Part shown: positions 23,182-34,179 of the stretch, in pieces
How positions within the stretch are numbered: the first letter of the stretch is position 1
Layout: each line of letters begins with the position of its first letter
Assembly: GCF_002288925.2 (NCBI RefSeq)
Contig: NW_022098023.1
Span: 29,405,850-29,469,849 of the forward strand
Origin: Delphinapterus leucas
Taxonomy: Eukaryota > Chordata > Mammalia > Artiodactyla > Monodontidae
DNA: 64,000 nucleotides
Direction of reading: 5' to 3'
Translations under genes and position numbers: made by a program
The notes under the pieces: model-generated
Database searches by the model: none
What the model was told of the DNA's origin: nothing
What the model saw: only the letters and a program-made list of their open reading frames with translations

Positions 23182-23398
23182 GGCTTCCCTGGTGGCGCAG
23201 TGGTTGAGAGTCCACCTGCTGATGCAGGAGACACGGGTTCATGCCCCGGTCTGGGAGGATCCCGCGTGCCGCGGAGTGGCTGGGCCCGTGAGCCATGGCC
23301 ACTGAGCCTGCGTGTCCGGAGCCTGTGCTCAGCAACGGGAGAGGCCACAACAGTGAGAGGCCCGCACACCGCAAAAAAATAAAATTAAATTAAAAAAT
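23182..23398 (+). mobile_element. CHR-1 type SINE
   Basis: Full-length copy starting GGCTTCCCTGGTGGCGCAGT and ending CGCACACCGC plus an A-rich tail (23373-23400). The target duplication AAAAAGAAAGAAAAG is perfect (23167-23181 and 23399-23413). It is inserted in the poly(A)-like tail of the older L1M. Confidence 0.93.
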
Positions 23399-23446
23399 AA
23401 AAAGAAAGAAAAGATGTGGCTATTCAATAAACACTAGCTGCTTACT

Positions 23447-23690
23447 TGAGCCTCAAGAGAACATGGAAATGAAAGTCAGAAGTTTTAGTTTTGGGTGTTT
23501 TTGAATTTAAGCAAGTCCTTTAACTCCTTTTAGACTCAATTTCCTCACCATAAAGTTGAAATCATAATGACAGCTACTTGCCTCAAACTGTATAGAGGAC
23601 CGCTATAATGTATGCAGATGTGGGCTGTAAACTAAGAGAGTATTATTAAATATTATCTATCATTACTTATTTAGCAGCAATTATTAATTG
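23447..23690 (+). repeat. MIR SINE fragment
   Basis: The text GCAAGTCCTTTAACTCCTTT, CTCAATTTCCTCACCATAAA and TGACAGCTACTTGCCTCA corresponds to the MIR core (GCAAGTTACTTAACC, CAGTTTCCTCATCTGTAAA, AGTACCTACCTCA). Confidence 0.75.
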
Positions 23691-23696
23691 CTTTCT

Positions 23697-23880
23697 TTGT
23701 GCAAGGTACTTCCACGTATGTTGTTCAATTTTATCCTCCCATCTCTCCCGTGAAGTTGGTGTTTGATAGACGGGTTTAGTAAGTGGGAGAACTAAAGCTC
23801 AGGTGGGTACAGTAGGATTCTCAGGGCCACAGATCTAGTGAGCAGCATTGCAGAGACTGGGCAATCCTGGCTGGCTTCCA
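23697..23880 (-). repeat. MIR SINE fragment, minus strand
   Basis: TGTGCAAGGTACTTCCACGT, TTTTATCCTCCCATCTCTC, AGAACTAAAGCTCAGG and CACAGATCTAGTGAGCAG follow the reverse complement of MIR. It lies next to a MIR in the opposite orientation. Confidence 0.65.
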
Positions 23881-23889
23881 CCCCAGACC

Positions 23890-24495
23890 CCCTTCATCCA
23901 CTCGGGCACACTTCCCAGTTATGTCAGTTTTAGGATGAGCAGGAAAGTATGGACATCCATCTCCAGTATTCTGAGTGAGCCCCTTGATGAATAATTTACA
24001 ACCACAGACCTTCAGAAATTGTCAGTAGTAAAACCACTAAACTGTCTGTAGTATCCTATGTAAAACTACTTCAAAAAATACTGATATCCAAAGGACCACT
24101 GGAGAGAAAGTGAATACAAGTAGGAGAGAAATAATACCTTGGAACAGATAGCACCTTGCTGCCACAGTAGCTGAGGACAGAATGAAATCAATAACCTCAC
24201 CGGCTTTATGGTGGACTTGGTTCCCAAAGAAGAGGCTGAATACTCAGGGAACAGGAAGACATCCAATATTATCCTGAAGTCCTAACACTGCTAATGAGCT
24301 TTCCTGTGAGTATAAATGATGCCCTTAGTGCCCTGCACTGTGACATAGACCCTAGGAAAAATGTAGCTTTAGAAGCTATGATTGCCTTAAAATGCCTTTC
24401 TCTAGAGACTAACATTTACTCAAGTTGTCATTAATTCCCAGTGAAACAAGTTAGTGCAAACTGTGCTGGAAATTACATCCAAGTTCTGTTTAAAA
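23890..24495. other. Unique DNA, nothing recognised
   Basis: No gene or confident repeat. The short open frames on both strands have no domain signature. Confidence 0.4.
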
Positions 24496-24508
24496 AACAG
24501 GTCACGTT

Positions 24509-24714
24509 GGGCTTCCCTGGTGGCTCAGTGGTTGAGAGTCCACCTGCCAATGCAGGGGACACGGGTTCGTGCCCCAGTCCGGGAAGAGCCCACATGCCGC
24601 GGAGCGGCTGGGCCCGTGAGCCATGGCCGCTGAGCCTGCGCGTCCGGAGCCTGTGCTCCACAACGGGAGAGGCCACAACAGTGAGAGGCCCGCGCACCGC
24701 AAAAATAAAAAAAA
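24509..24714 (+). mobile_element. CHR-1 type SINE
   Basis: Full-length copy from GGGCTTCCCTGGTGGCTCAG to CGCGCACCGC plus A-rich tail. Flanks AACAGGTCACGT and AACAGGTCATGT are a target duplication with one mismatch. The sequence is very close to the other young copies. Confidence 0.92.
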
Positions 24715-24729
24715 ACAAACAGGTCATGT

Positions 24730-25590
24730 GTAAATACAACTAATGGTAAGAAGCAATGTGCAGGAAACAATGCCAGCATCAACAGCATCTTTGGCTACAA
24801 AGAAAAACTACGTGACGCCAAGCTCAGTTTAAGCTTTCCCTCCCACAAGAGTAGTTCTGCATCATAAATGATCAAAGCAAAGCCATCAACTTGAAGGAGA
24901 GTCTAACAATGATAGGGACTTGAGTGTAAGGGTTTATTATTTTTTTATTAACTCACTTTCATTACTTAAGTCTTGAATAAAATTAAGTTTTAGCAAATTG
25001 TAACAGCCTCAGCAGGATGGAATTTGGAGGGAAAGAATGAGGGAGTCAGAATTTTTGAGAGGCTTTGAGCTTTTATGTGCTGGAGCCCGTCCTCACCATT
25101 TGCACAGTTGGAGAGGCAAGACTCATGTTGACTGTGTATCTGGTCAACCCCAATGTTTCCTATCATGGGTCTTATATGATGGTCTGCTTACTGTCCTTAC
25201 TCGGCTAGCACCTATCCCTTATGACCAGGAAGAAAATATGGATTCAAAGATCTTAGAAAAGTACCACTGTGCCTAAGGAAGAAGCAATGGGGATTACATA
25301 TAGGGATTGGGAACCAAAAGCAGGTTGAATACAGGATGGGAGATTAGTTTTATGATTTGTGCGTTGCGAGCATGCATGGGGCGTCATGCTGCTCGGCAGG
25401 AGGGTACTGTTGTAAAATCACAGAGAACCCAAAATTCAAACTAAGTACTCTCTAACATCACATGAGATGCCCCTTGGAATCCACCTTGCTACCTCGCTTG
25501 ACACAGAGATAATTTTGCCTTTCATATTTTGGAGCTGATGGTATAAGGCACTAATTCGGTAAAGCAGAGGCCACTGTGAAGGAATGCAAT
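24730..25590. other. Unique DNA, no gene seen
   Basis: The stretch includes some higher-complexity sequence near 25050-25460 but no recognisable exon, RNA gene or transposon. Confidence 0.4.
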
Positions 25591-25599
25591 TAAAATAAG

Positions 25600-25790
25600 A
25601 ACGGTGTGCTGAGAATTGGGAAGTCTGAGGCCTAACCCCTTTCTAAACTTAAATCACTTAACTGAGCTTACCCTCAGCTTCCTCATGTGTTTAATGGAAC
25701 GATTAGACCATAAATCATTGTAGAGGGGTTCCTGTGTTGAGTGGGCTCCATTGATTGGTAAGGACCCTTCCATCTTTATACTGCTGTGGT
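25600..25790 (+). repeat. Probable MIR SINE fragment
   Basis: CTTAAATCACTTAACTGAGC then TTACCCTCAGCTTCCTCATG matches the MIR core in order. Diverged. Confidence 0.5.
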
Positions 25791-25799
25791 TTGACACAT

Positions 25800-26325
25800 T
25801 TAAAGCTATACGAAGTTTTAGCTGTTATCGTATACTAACACTCCGCCTGTTTATATCACACCAGCACAAATACTAAATCAACATGGCGACTCCATGTAAA
25901 ACGCCAGCCGACTCAACTAACTTACTGAAATGTCTACCTACTAAAATTTTTCCCTTTCTCATTTTGAATTTTAGATATGCTAAGCATCAGTGTCACTTCT
26001 CATTTAATCTAGAATGCAATAATTTAGACACCCCCCATATGAATTATCGCTCACTAAATAATTAAATCTGTTCTCTGACAGTTTTTCATAGAAAACTTTT
26101 GTCATACAAAAATATGTGAGTTTTTTGTCATCCATTTTCCACCAATATTAATAGACACAAGGTGGACAGAACACGAGTCAAAGCAGTATTGGTTTGCTAT
26201 AAGCATGAAGTACAACAAGCATAGTTTGCCTTTCGGGAGGCCTGGTTGGGTTTAAACACTTAAAATGAAGGGATGAATTTACGTAATTCAGGCACGGAAA
26301 TCAGGTTATAGACAGAGAGGGGTGA
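25800..26325. other. Unique DNA, nothing recognised
   Basis: No coding or repeat signature that I can name. Confidence 0.4.
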
Positions 26326-26329
26326 GAAG

Positions 26330-26525
26330 TCTGGAGGGTGAATCCAGCTCTGTCACTTACAAGCTTTTGATTTTGTTCAAGGTCTTAATCACTCTGAGCC
26401 TTGATTTCCTCACCTGTGAAATGGGTACAATAATCCCATTATAATACAATGCAATGAGAGTTAAATTAATGTACATAAAACAGAGTATTCCATGACATAG
26501 TAAATATTCAATATACATTAGTTAA
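26330..26525 (+). repeat. MIR SINE
   Basis: AATCCAGCTCTGTCACTTAC, AATCACTCTGAGCCTTGATT, TCCTCACCTGTGAAATGGGT and TATTCAATATACATTAGTTA follow the MIR consensus along most of its length. Confidence 0.85.
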
Positions 26526-26529
26526 GAAC

Positions 26530-26872
26530 ATATAGGCTTATAAAACTTAAATTTCTAAAGTTTTATGACTTTGAAGTGAAACCATTACTATTATTATCCT
26601 TCAAGGGTGTTCTCTGAGGTCCTGCTTGGGTAACTATTTTAAATTACCTTAACTATACATTTCCCCCTGTATGTTAGTGTTCACTTTCATGTGCTGACAA
26701 ATATAAAAGAATTATCTACAGGGTGAAACTAATCAATATTTATTTTCATGTAATTAATTTAAAAAGTATCATGCTTCATATACATAGGTTTCTCAGTTTT
26801 AAGTGAAGTTTTTTTCATCCTTTAGATTCTTAGTGTCCCCTTCACCTTGGTTGCAAAGACCTACACTGTGTC

Positions 26873-26911
<39 letters not shown>

Positions 26912-28240
26912 CAAATCAAAACAAAGTAAGTCCTTCTGGCACATAGTTAGTTACATCTGAGCAAACCATAAAGCATTGATTTTTTTTTTTGATGAATCTT
27001 CTCACCTTATCTTTCCCCTCTCTCTATTGTTTATACAACCTACTAAACTTCTACAATTGAATCTTGGACAAACGAACTTGCACATTGTGCAATGTTTCAA
27101 TAGAGATGTGTTGCAGGGTGCTGTGAGTTTCCTCTGTGTCTATCAAGTGACCCTATTCTAAACACTTTCTTACACAGCCGCTTTCTGTCTGTCCATGGAC
27201 TAGCTCAGTTCCGGCCAAACAGGAAGGCATAGTAGGCTCCAGACACTGTATTTTTATCCACAGGACTTCTCCATAATTTTGTTGCCTGCAGAAACTCAAA
27301 CAAAGCAATGGGTGACAGATAGAACAAGCCTTTTGGAGACACAGAAAAAGTGTAACTTTTTGCAGATCCTAACCAGATGTTTTATAGGCATTTATTCCCT
27401 CTTTTTGCAAAAACAGTTTAATTATACACAACAGATTATATAATTACAACAGACTCATAATATACAAGATTCATTTATACAACAAAGTGTTGTCATGTGA
27501 GCCCTTGAACATTTTACTTAAGAGCCAAGAGGTTAGGCAATTGTTTGAATTTCATGAGTAAAAACAGATGCGGTTTCAAGGTCTCATGCTAATGGAATTG
27601 AGGCTGTGGGGAAGAATTGGAAACCTTGCCCTTCTCTAAAGATACCACTCTGGTTTTTTCACCAAACCAAAAGGCCCAGGCTGGGTGGCTTGGAAACACA
27701 GGTCAAAGTCATTCATTCTTCCTGCTTAAAAAGATATTAGTAAATTTATAACAAAGTCAGTAGATGAATTTTCTTGTTTATTTGATAAATTCTATTTTGG
27801 GAATATTAGGTGGTAAGACCAAAAACCATTTAGAGTGATTATAGACGGTGGGCAAGAAATTTGTCCTAAAGTGTTTTTGCTTTCTTCCAGTGTACCAATA
27901 GTTCAGTCAATTAATTCCATTAAAGATAAAAAAAATCACTGTAGAAACCGCAGTGTATGGAAGGGAACAAATTCTATATTATATCTGACAATTATCTCAT
28001 ATTGCCCCCATAATGTTACTTTCAACCACTAGTTCCCAAACATATCTGATTATTTGTAACTTGGGATGTTTTATAGGAACTCGAGTTCTTTGGACCACCT
28101 CAAGCTTATGAAATCAAAATATCCAGGGATACAGTCTGGGAAACAAACATTCAGACCTAAGGGGCACTTTAGGAACCTCTCATTAAATCACAGTTAAGGG
28201 TGACATGTGGTGCAATATTCCTCCTACAGAGACATATTTT
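26530..28240. other. Mostly unique DNA with a CA microsatellite
   Basis: No gene or RNA gene recognised. A CA repeat lies at 26877-26908. The 27170-27720 part is of mixed composition and shows no known repeat; it could hold conserved non-coding sequence, which cannot be judged without alignment. Confidence 0.4.
26877..26908 (+). repeat. (CA)n microsatellite
   Basis: About 15 CA units preceded by ACATA units. Confidence 0.95.
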
Positions 28241-28245
28241 CTTTC

Positions 28246-28702
28246 CATATCAGTTTGCTAGGGCTGCTGGAACAAAGACCACAAACCGGGTGGCTTAAAG
28301 AACAGAAATTTACTGTCACACAGCTCTGGATGCTAGGAGTACAAGATCAAGATATGGGCTGGGTTGGTTCCTTCTGAGGGCTGCAGGAAAAAATCTGCTC
28401 CACGCTTTCCCCTACCTTATGTGTTCTCTGGCAATCTTTGGTATTCCCTGCCTTGTAGAAGCATCATTTCTATCTTTGCCTTCATCTTTATAGTGTTTGT
28501 CATGTGTGTGTATCTCTGTACCCAAATTTCCCCTTTTTAGAAGGACACCAGTCATATTGGATTAGGGGCCACCCAAATAACCAAATCTTAACTAATTACA
28601 TCTGCAATGACCTTATTTTGAAATAAGGTCACATTCTGAGGTACTTGGGGTTAGGGCTTTAACATATGAATTTGGGATGGGGGTACAATTCAACTTATAA
28701 CA
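28246..28702 (-). mobile_element. Solo LTR, MaLR/MLT1-like, minus strand
   Basis: Begins near TATCAGTTTGCTAGGGCTGC and ends CAACTTATAACA. Blocks GGTGGCTTAAAGAACAGAAA, CAAATTTCCCCTTTTTAGAA, GGACACCAGTCATATTGGAT, GCAATGACCTTATTTTGAAA and TTAACATATGAATTTGGGA follow an MLT1-type LTR in reverse. Old, CpG-depleted, no clear target duplication. Confidence 0.78.
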
Positions 28703-28784
28703 CTCAGAGATAAAAGAAATAAAGCCTTTCTTTGGGTCATGGTAAATGTTCAGTTATCGGACTATGAATGTAGTTCTTTTCCAC

Positions 28785-28925
28785 TTAAATTGTAGTCTGC
28801 ATCATCCAGGAACTTGTTAAATGTGCAGAGTTTCTACCCCAACCTTAGTCCTACTAAATCAGAATCTGTATTTGAACCAGATTCCCAGCCTATTCACCTG
28901 CACATTCAAGTTTGAGAAGTGCTGC
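28785..28925 (+). repeat. hAT-Charlie MER fragment
   Basis: GCATCATCCAGGAACTTGTT, AAATGTGCAGAGTTTCTACC, CCTACTAAATCAGAATCTGT and CAAGTTTGAGAAGTGCTG match a common MER-type nonautonomous hAT element, including its right terminal TTTGAGAA block. Confidence 0.65.
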
Positions 28926-29089
28926 TGTAGCTTCATCGTGTTTCGCTCTCCAGCTGGGCTTGCAGATATGTCTGAACTAAGCTTTATCCTCACTTGCAGC
29001 AATTTCTCTTGCTAAAAACCTTCTCTCTCACAATTTTTCTCTTCTTATTCCTATTTCCCTTCTGGTATGTGACACCTATCTTATTATTT

Positions 29090-29393
29090 ATAAATTTATT
29101 TATTTATTTATGGCCACATTGGGTCTTCGTTGCTGCACATGGGCTTTCTCCAGTTGCAGTGAGCCGGGCTACTCTTTGTTGCGGTGCACGGGCTTCTCAT
29201 TGCAGTGGCTTCTCTTGCTGCGGAGCACGGACTCTAGGTGCGCAGGTTTCAGTAGTTGTGGCACACAGGCTCAGTAGCTGTGGCACATGGGCTTAGTTGC
29301 TCCATGGCATGTGGGATCTTCCCGGACCAGGGCTCGAACCCATGTCCCCTGCATTGGCAGACGGATTCTTAACCACTGTGCCACCAGGGAAGT
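29090..29393 (-). mobile_element. Longer tRNA-derived SINE (CHR-2-like), minus strand
   Basis: TTTATTTATTTATTTATGGC is the reversed tail; GGGTCTTCGTTGCTGCACAT, GTGGGATCTTCCCGGACCAG and the right end GCCACCAGGGAAGTCC follow. About 300 bp, with CCTATCTTATTATTT and CCTATTTTTTATTTT as approximate target duplication. Confidence 0.85.
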
Positions 29394-29894
29394 CCTATTT
29401 TTTATTTTAACAATTAGCTTTTTGTTTTATCACATCTCTTTTGAGATTTATTATGTCTGCTTTTTTTTATTTGAAATCACCTTAAGTCACTTTTAGGAAG
29501 TATGCAGGTTAAAGTTTATCTTTCCATACCAGCTATCTAATAAAAAAAATTGCCTTCCCTTTCAAGGCCTCTGTGACCACTGCTAAAATCAGCAGTGCTC
29601 CTGACCCTGAACTCCACGCCACAGGCCAAAGTCAGAGTGGGAATCTGGATGGACATTGTCTTCTTGGTTTTTTGAAATATTTTATTTGACTGTGGAGTGA
29701 AGAATTGGTCTTGAAAATGGTATACTGTCTGGTAGTTTGGTAATAAAGTATGTGAACAGATGGTTAAAGCTATATCTGTTTGGAGTCTGATCCAGCAAGG
29801 AGAAAAGCAAGCAGAGATGGTTGCATTCATTAAAAATGTGCTATAACCTACTGGGAAGCAGAATCCTGTGGCTGGAAGACAGGAGTGTTGGAGT

Positions 29895-30120
29895 TAAAGA
29901 GATCCGGGCTTGAATCAGAATGATCCACTCACTATGCACATGACAGCAGGTGAGATAGTCGACCCATCCAAGCCTCAGATTTCTCACCTGTAAAAAAGAG
30001 AATCATATCTACCAACTAGGAATACTTGTAATGGAAACATTAAATTAGATACAATGAATAAAACCAGCTGGGAACAGTTCCTGGCACATACAAAAGCCAA
30101 AGAAATGGTCATTTTTGTTA
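29895..30120 (+). repeat. MIR SINE
   Basis: CCGGGCTTGAATCAGAATGA, AAGCCTCAGATTTCTCACCT, GTAAAAAAGAGAATCATATC and GGAACAGTTCCTGGCACATA follow MIR. Confidence 0.7.
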
Positions 30121-30124
30121 CTTA

Positions 30125-31124
30125 GTGATGTACAAGTTTTAGCATGATTTTTATTCTCGAAACTCAGCTAATCTTCTTAGGCCAGAGCCATTGCACAACA
30201 TATTTATGTGACAAGCTTCTCTGGAACTCATCAAACATTATGAAAAATAAAATATGTATAATTGGCCTAGAGTAATCTTATGACATAAGAAAAGCTTGGA
30301 GGAACTTATGACTTTGGCGTAGCAATGATATGATACAGATTAGGTGTGTGAGGGAAAGCTGGATACTGACTTTGCTAGAGGAAAGTAACAATTGGAATTA
30401 CAGGTATGTAAGTGGTGGGAACGTGATGAAAGTTAGGAAATAAAGTAATTGAAGGCCCAAGATAGAATTTTAAAATGCTTATATTTAAATCAGCCTTATA
30501 GATGAGGAAATGAAGATGCAGAGCATCAGCGGTAGGCTTTAGCTTCTCCTCTAATCTCTAATTTATGTATACCACTGGGTATTGTGCCAATAAATCTCCA
30601 TCTCCCATACCCTTGCCAGCCAGGCTGCTGCTCCTATGCCTTTCCTAAGTAGCATTCCTAGAGATCCCTTGTTAAGGTGATCACTGAAGAGCTGGGTCTA
30701 GAAGTCAAGTGTTTGACTCAGTATTTACTGATTTTCCTCTATGCCGTTTTGTTTTTAAGAAAACAGTAGTAGATAAAAAGGAGTTATAGATATGCGAAAA
30801 TTGATGCAAACAATAATGTAACTAAAAGTGAGAAAATGATACAAAATGTTCCATCTTGAGGGCTGAGCAACTCTAAAACATATTTTTAATTTTTTTTTTA
30901 AATACACGAAGCATAAAATGCATCCCACTTCTTTAAGACCATCTTCATCAGATGGCAGCTGACGCTTGGCATGAAGCACTAAATTAGAAAGATCTAGAAT
31001 TGCTATCTGTTGGGCACGTGGGGTGTCTTAGATTACTGAAGTACACCTTTAGAATTACTGAGCACCTTTAGAATTCATGAGGGCATAAAGTGGATGGCAA
31101 AAAAGACATACGAAAACTCATCTT
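30125..31124. other. Unique DNA, no gene seen
   Basis: No gene or confident repeat recognised. A small tandem duplication lies at 31033-31073: two units beginning ATTACTGA and ending CACCTTTAGA, differing by a 3-nt gap. Confidence 0.45.
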
Positions 31125-31137
31125 AAAAGGTGATTTT

Positions 31138-31336
31138 GGGCTTCCCTGGTGGCGCGGTGGTTGGGGGTCCGCCTGCCGATGCAGGAGTTGCGGGTTCGTG
31201 CCGCTGTCCGGGAGGATCCCGCGTGCTACGGAGCGGCTGGGCCAGTGGGCCATGGCCGCTGGGCTTGCACGTTTGGAGCCTGTACTCCGCAACGGGAGAG
31301 GCCACAACAGTGAGAGGCCCAAGTACTGCAAAAAAG
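31138..31336 (+). mobile_element. CHR-1 type SINE, diverged subtype
   Basis: Starts GGGCTTCCCTGGTGGCGCGG and differs from the other copies at several sites (GTTGGGGGTCC, GGAGTTGCGGG, GTGCCGCTGTCC, GGGCCAGTGGGCC, CAAGTACTGC). The target duplication AAAAGGTGATTTT is perfect (31125-31137 and 31337-31349), so it is intact despite the substitutions. Confidence 0.92.
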
Positions 31337-31349
31337 AAAAGGTGATTTT

Positions 31350-31930
31350 TTTTTTTCTTTCGTATATGAAACTCTGTTTCCCTAAGTGATATAGAATTGT
31401 ACCGATGCATTGTCTCTGAAGGACTAGCTCTCTAGCTTCTGGGAGAAAACTCAGATACCTATTTTAATCATTATCACCATAGTGAAAGTTGCAGAGGCAC
31501 GGTAGTAAGAGGCAGAGGCATCGGGTTCCAAGTCCAAACTTTATTTCAGTGAATGAATCCGGAGTAAATAAACCATATCCCCTTATATACTGCCTACAGT
31601 ATTAAAGTATGGGCGCCTAGAATGATGAACCAACGGAATATCAGAGGGATAAAACAATCTAGGAGGTACCCCAGTGTCCCCTGGCTACCTGCCAACAGCC
31701 TAACGCTCTGATGGACAGTTCTTGTTAAAAGTAAGAAAATTCGCAAGCATATCAACCAGGAAGGATTTTTACTTAAAGTGACGGAAGGTAGATCTACCAC
31801 CAGCTTAAATAGATAAGGGTTTTTATTCCTTCAGAATTAGATGGCAGCCTAGGTGTGGTGAAGCTGTTCAAGGATGTCATTCAGAACACAGGCTCCTCTG
31901 TTCTTCCACTAGCCTCAGTGGGTGGCCCAC
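31350..31930. other. Unique DNA, nothing recognised
   Basis: No gene or confident repeat. Confidence 0.4.
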
Positions 31931-31944
31931 GTACCGAAAAAAAA

Positions 31945-32516
31945 AAAGACTTTTGTCCATTTTGTCTGACATTAAGATCTTAATTTTTGTTTTATTTGTG
32001 CTTATATTTGTCTGTTTTGTTTGTTTTGGTTTGCTTTTTTTGCTCATCCTCTTATTTCCAAATTTTGTGAATTCCTTTTGATTTGGAGGCTGGAGATCTG
32101 CTGTAAACAGAAAACATTTGGGCTTTAGTATTCAAAAGGGAAAGTTTTAACCCATTTGCATTAATTGATATGATGTACTTTTTATGTCTTTTTACATTAT
32201 GCTAAATTGTTTGTTTTTAATGCTTTTGTTTTTCTTGTTTAATTACATGGTGTGGTTTCCTTAACTTGTTATGTTCATGCTTATAATTTAGAATGTTTAT
32301 TTTTTATTATAGTTTAGATACAACTTCATAACTTCATGTATTTAAACTTCTGTTTCTGTAGCCAGCATCAGCATTTATAAATAAGTACATTTTCATTGCT
32401 TTTTTTCTTCTCTCTCCTTCCACTATTTAATATTATTTTTGTATTACACTTTTTGCCATTTTCTTGGTATTTATCATTTTTACCTTTACATATACTCACA
32501 TCTCTATTATTTTCCC
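31945..32516 (-). repeat. Old L1M/HAL1-like fragment, minus strand
   Basis: CATTTTGTCTGACATTAAGA, GGAGGCTGGAGATCTGCTGT and AACCCATTTGCATTAATTGA are reverse-strand L1 ORF2 blocks. T-rich and diverged. A CHR-1 SINE lies at its right end. Confidence 0.5.
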
Positions 32517-32532
32517 CCATATCTTTATTCTT

Positions 32533-32733
32533 TTTTTTTTTTGCGGTACGCAGGCCTCTCACTGTTGTGGCCTCTCCCGTTGCGGAGCACAGGCTCCGGG
32601 CGCACAGGCTCAGCGGCCATGTCTCACGGGCTCAGCCGCTCCACGGCATGTGGGATCTTCCCGGACCGGGGCACGAACCCATGTCCCCTGCATCGGCAGG
32701 CGGACGCTCAACCACTGCGCCACCAGGGAAGCC
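32533..32733 (-). mobile_element. CHR-1 type SINE, minus strand
   Basis: Poly-T (32531-32542), GCGGTACGCAGGCCTCTCAC, then the right end GCCACCAGGGAAGCCC. The target duplication CCATATCTTTATTCTT is perfect (32517-32532 and 32734-32749). It lies about 1.2 kb from the CHR-1 copy at 31138 in the opposite orientation. Confidence 0.94.
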
Positions 32734-32749
32734 CCATATCTTTATTCTT

Positions 32750-34175
32750 GATTAACAACTGGAAATTCTTGTACCCCTTGGTTCTTCACAATGAAGAAGA
32801 CACAATACTTACCTCATCTTCCACATTCTTTTCCTCTTTCTTTCTTTCTCAGTTTCAGTTATACATAGTTTGTGTGTCTTTCTCTGTGACCAGAGGGAGG
32901 AGGAGTAGATAGAGTTGAAAAGAAAAAGCACCCTAGAGGGTGTCCAGCTTCTACTGGCTGTAGAAAGCTATTTCTTAACCCAACTTAAAGCCAAGTTTTA
33001 GGGAAACTCTAAAAGAGAACATGATAGGAAAGCCTGACCTTCCCTTTCCTGATTGGCCCTTGGCTTAGGCAGCAGAAGAAGGTGGTGGGGTAGAAGGAGG
33101 GATTAGTTGGAAGAGCCATCTGTTCTCTCCCAACCTCTGCTAGAAGTGGCAAGGAGGCAAAATTTACAGCATATCCAGGGCACTCTGGGAGGTAGCTGGG
33201 TTTGAGCTGTGTGGCTAGGATCATCCCTCTGAGACAGCTGTTTCCTGGTTGAGGACGGCCCCAGCCAGCAAGATGCTGCTAAATATACCACGTTATGAAG
33301 AGCAGGTAGTAGAAGTTGAGCCAAAGTCACATGTGTGTCTAATGTATTACTTATTATGGGTGAGCTAGCACTTAGACTCCAGAGGCACAAGAGATATCTA
33401 TAGCAACTCAGTATGAGCCAGAAAACACTCATAACAAAGAAATGAGGATTACTTCTGTGTTCCAATAAATAAAGGATAAGTGCCTTTCCCCTCTTCCCTT
33501 CTGTCTACTCCCACTGCTGGAATAGTTGGATCCAGAAGAGAGAGGGAGAGGAGTGCCATGTCCTTTGTTCCTATCCTTCTCATTTCAGGTCCTTCTAGTT
33601 CACATCTGGTCTACTTTGAGTGCGAGAGAAGGAGACCTTTAAGGTGACTGTTTGCCTGAAATATTAATATTAGACTAAAGAGTTAATGACTAACTATAAA
33701 AGAAAATTTATGAAATCTCCCCAAGGTATCCTTAAGGAACTAGAAAGGGAATTTGACATGGTCTGGCTGAAGGCAGTGATTGAAGAAAAAGTAAAAACTG
33801 CTCAGACTTGCACTCCACAGTACTGAGACTGGTTATTGGGTCTTTGTATGGGTAATGTGCCGGTTTCTTTGTGTTGACTGCATGAAGTGAATTCTGGGTT
33901 AGTAGATTTTCTTCCTGGTATGGAGAAAGTTCTTTGGTATAACCCAGAGTGAGAGTGTGAGATGCTTTTTGTTTTCTCCACTGTCCACAAAAATTCGTAT
34001 CTCTGAAGTTTCTCTCCTCCATCCCGTAAAGGTGGTCTCCCGTGTGGACCTTTATTCACCTGGTTCTTCCTTCTTCTCATTACTGGCACGAAGGGCCCAA
34101 CGAATTTCCATCTGTTAGTCCGTGAATTCTGTTCCTTTATTTCCAGTAAAGAGATTTCATACTACCTCCTTCACT
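32750..34175. other. Unique DNA, no gene seen
   Basis: Several open frames of 70-120 codons are present on the minus strand (33103-33465 is the longest) but overlap each other in other frames and show no domain. Parts of 33700-34140 may be an old LTR that I cannot name. Confidence 0.4.
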
Positions 34176-34179
34176 TCAT

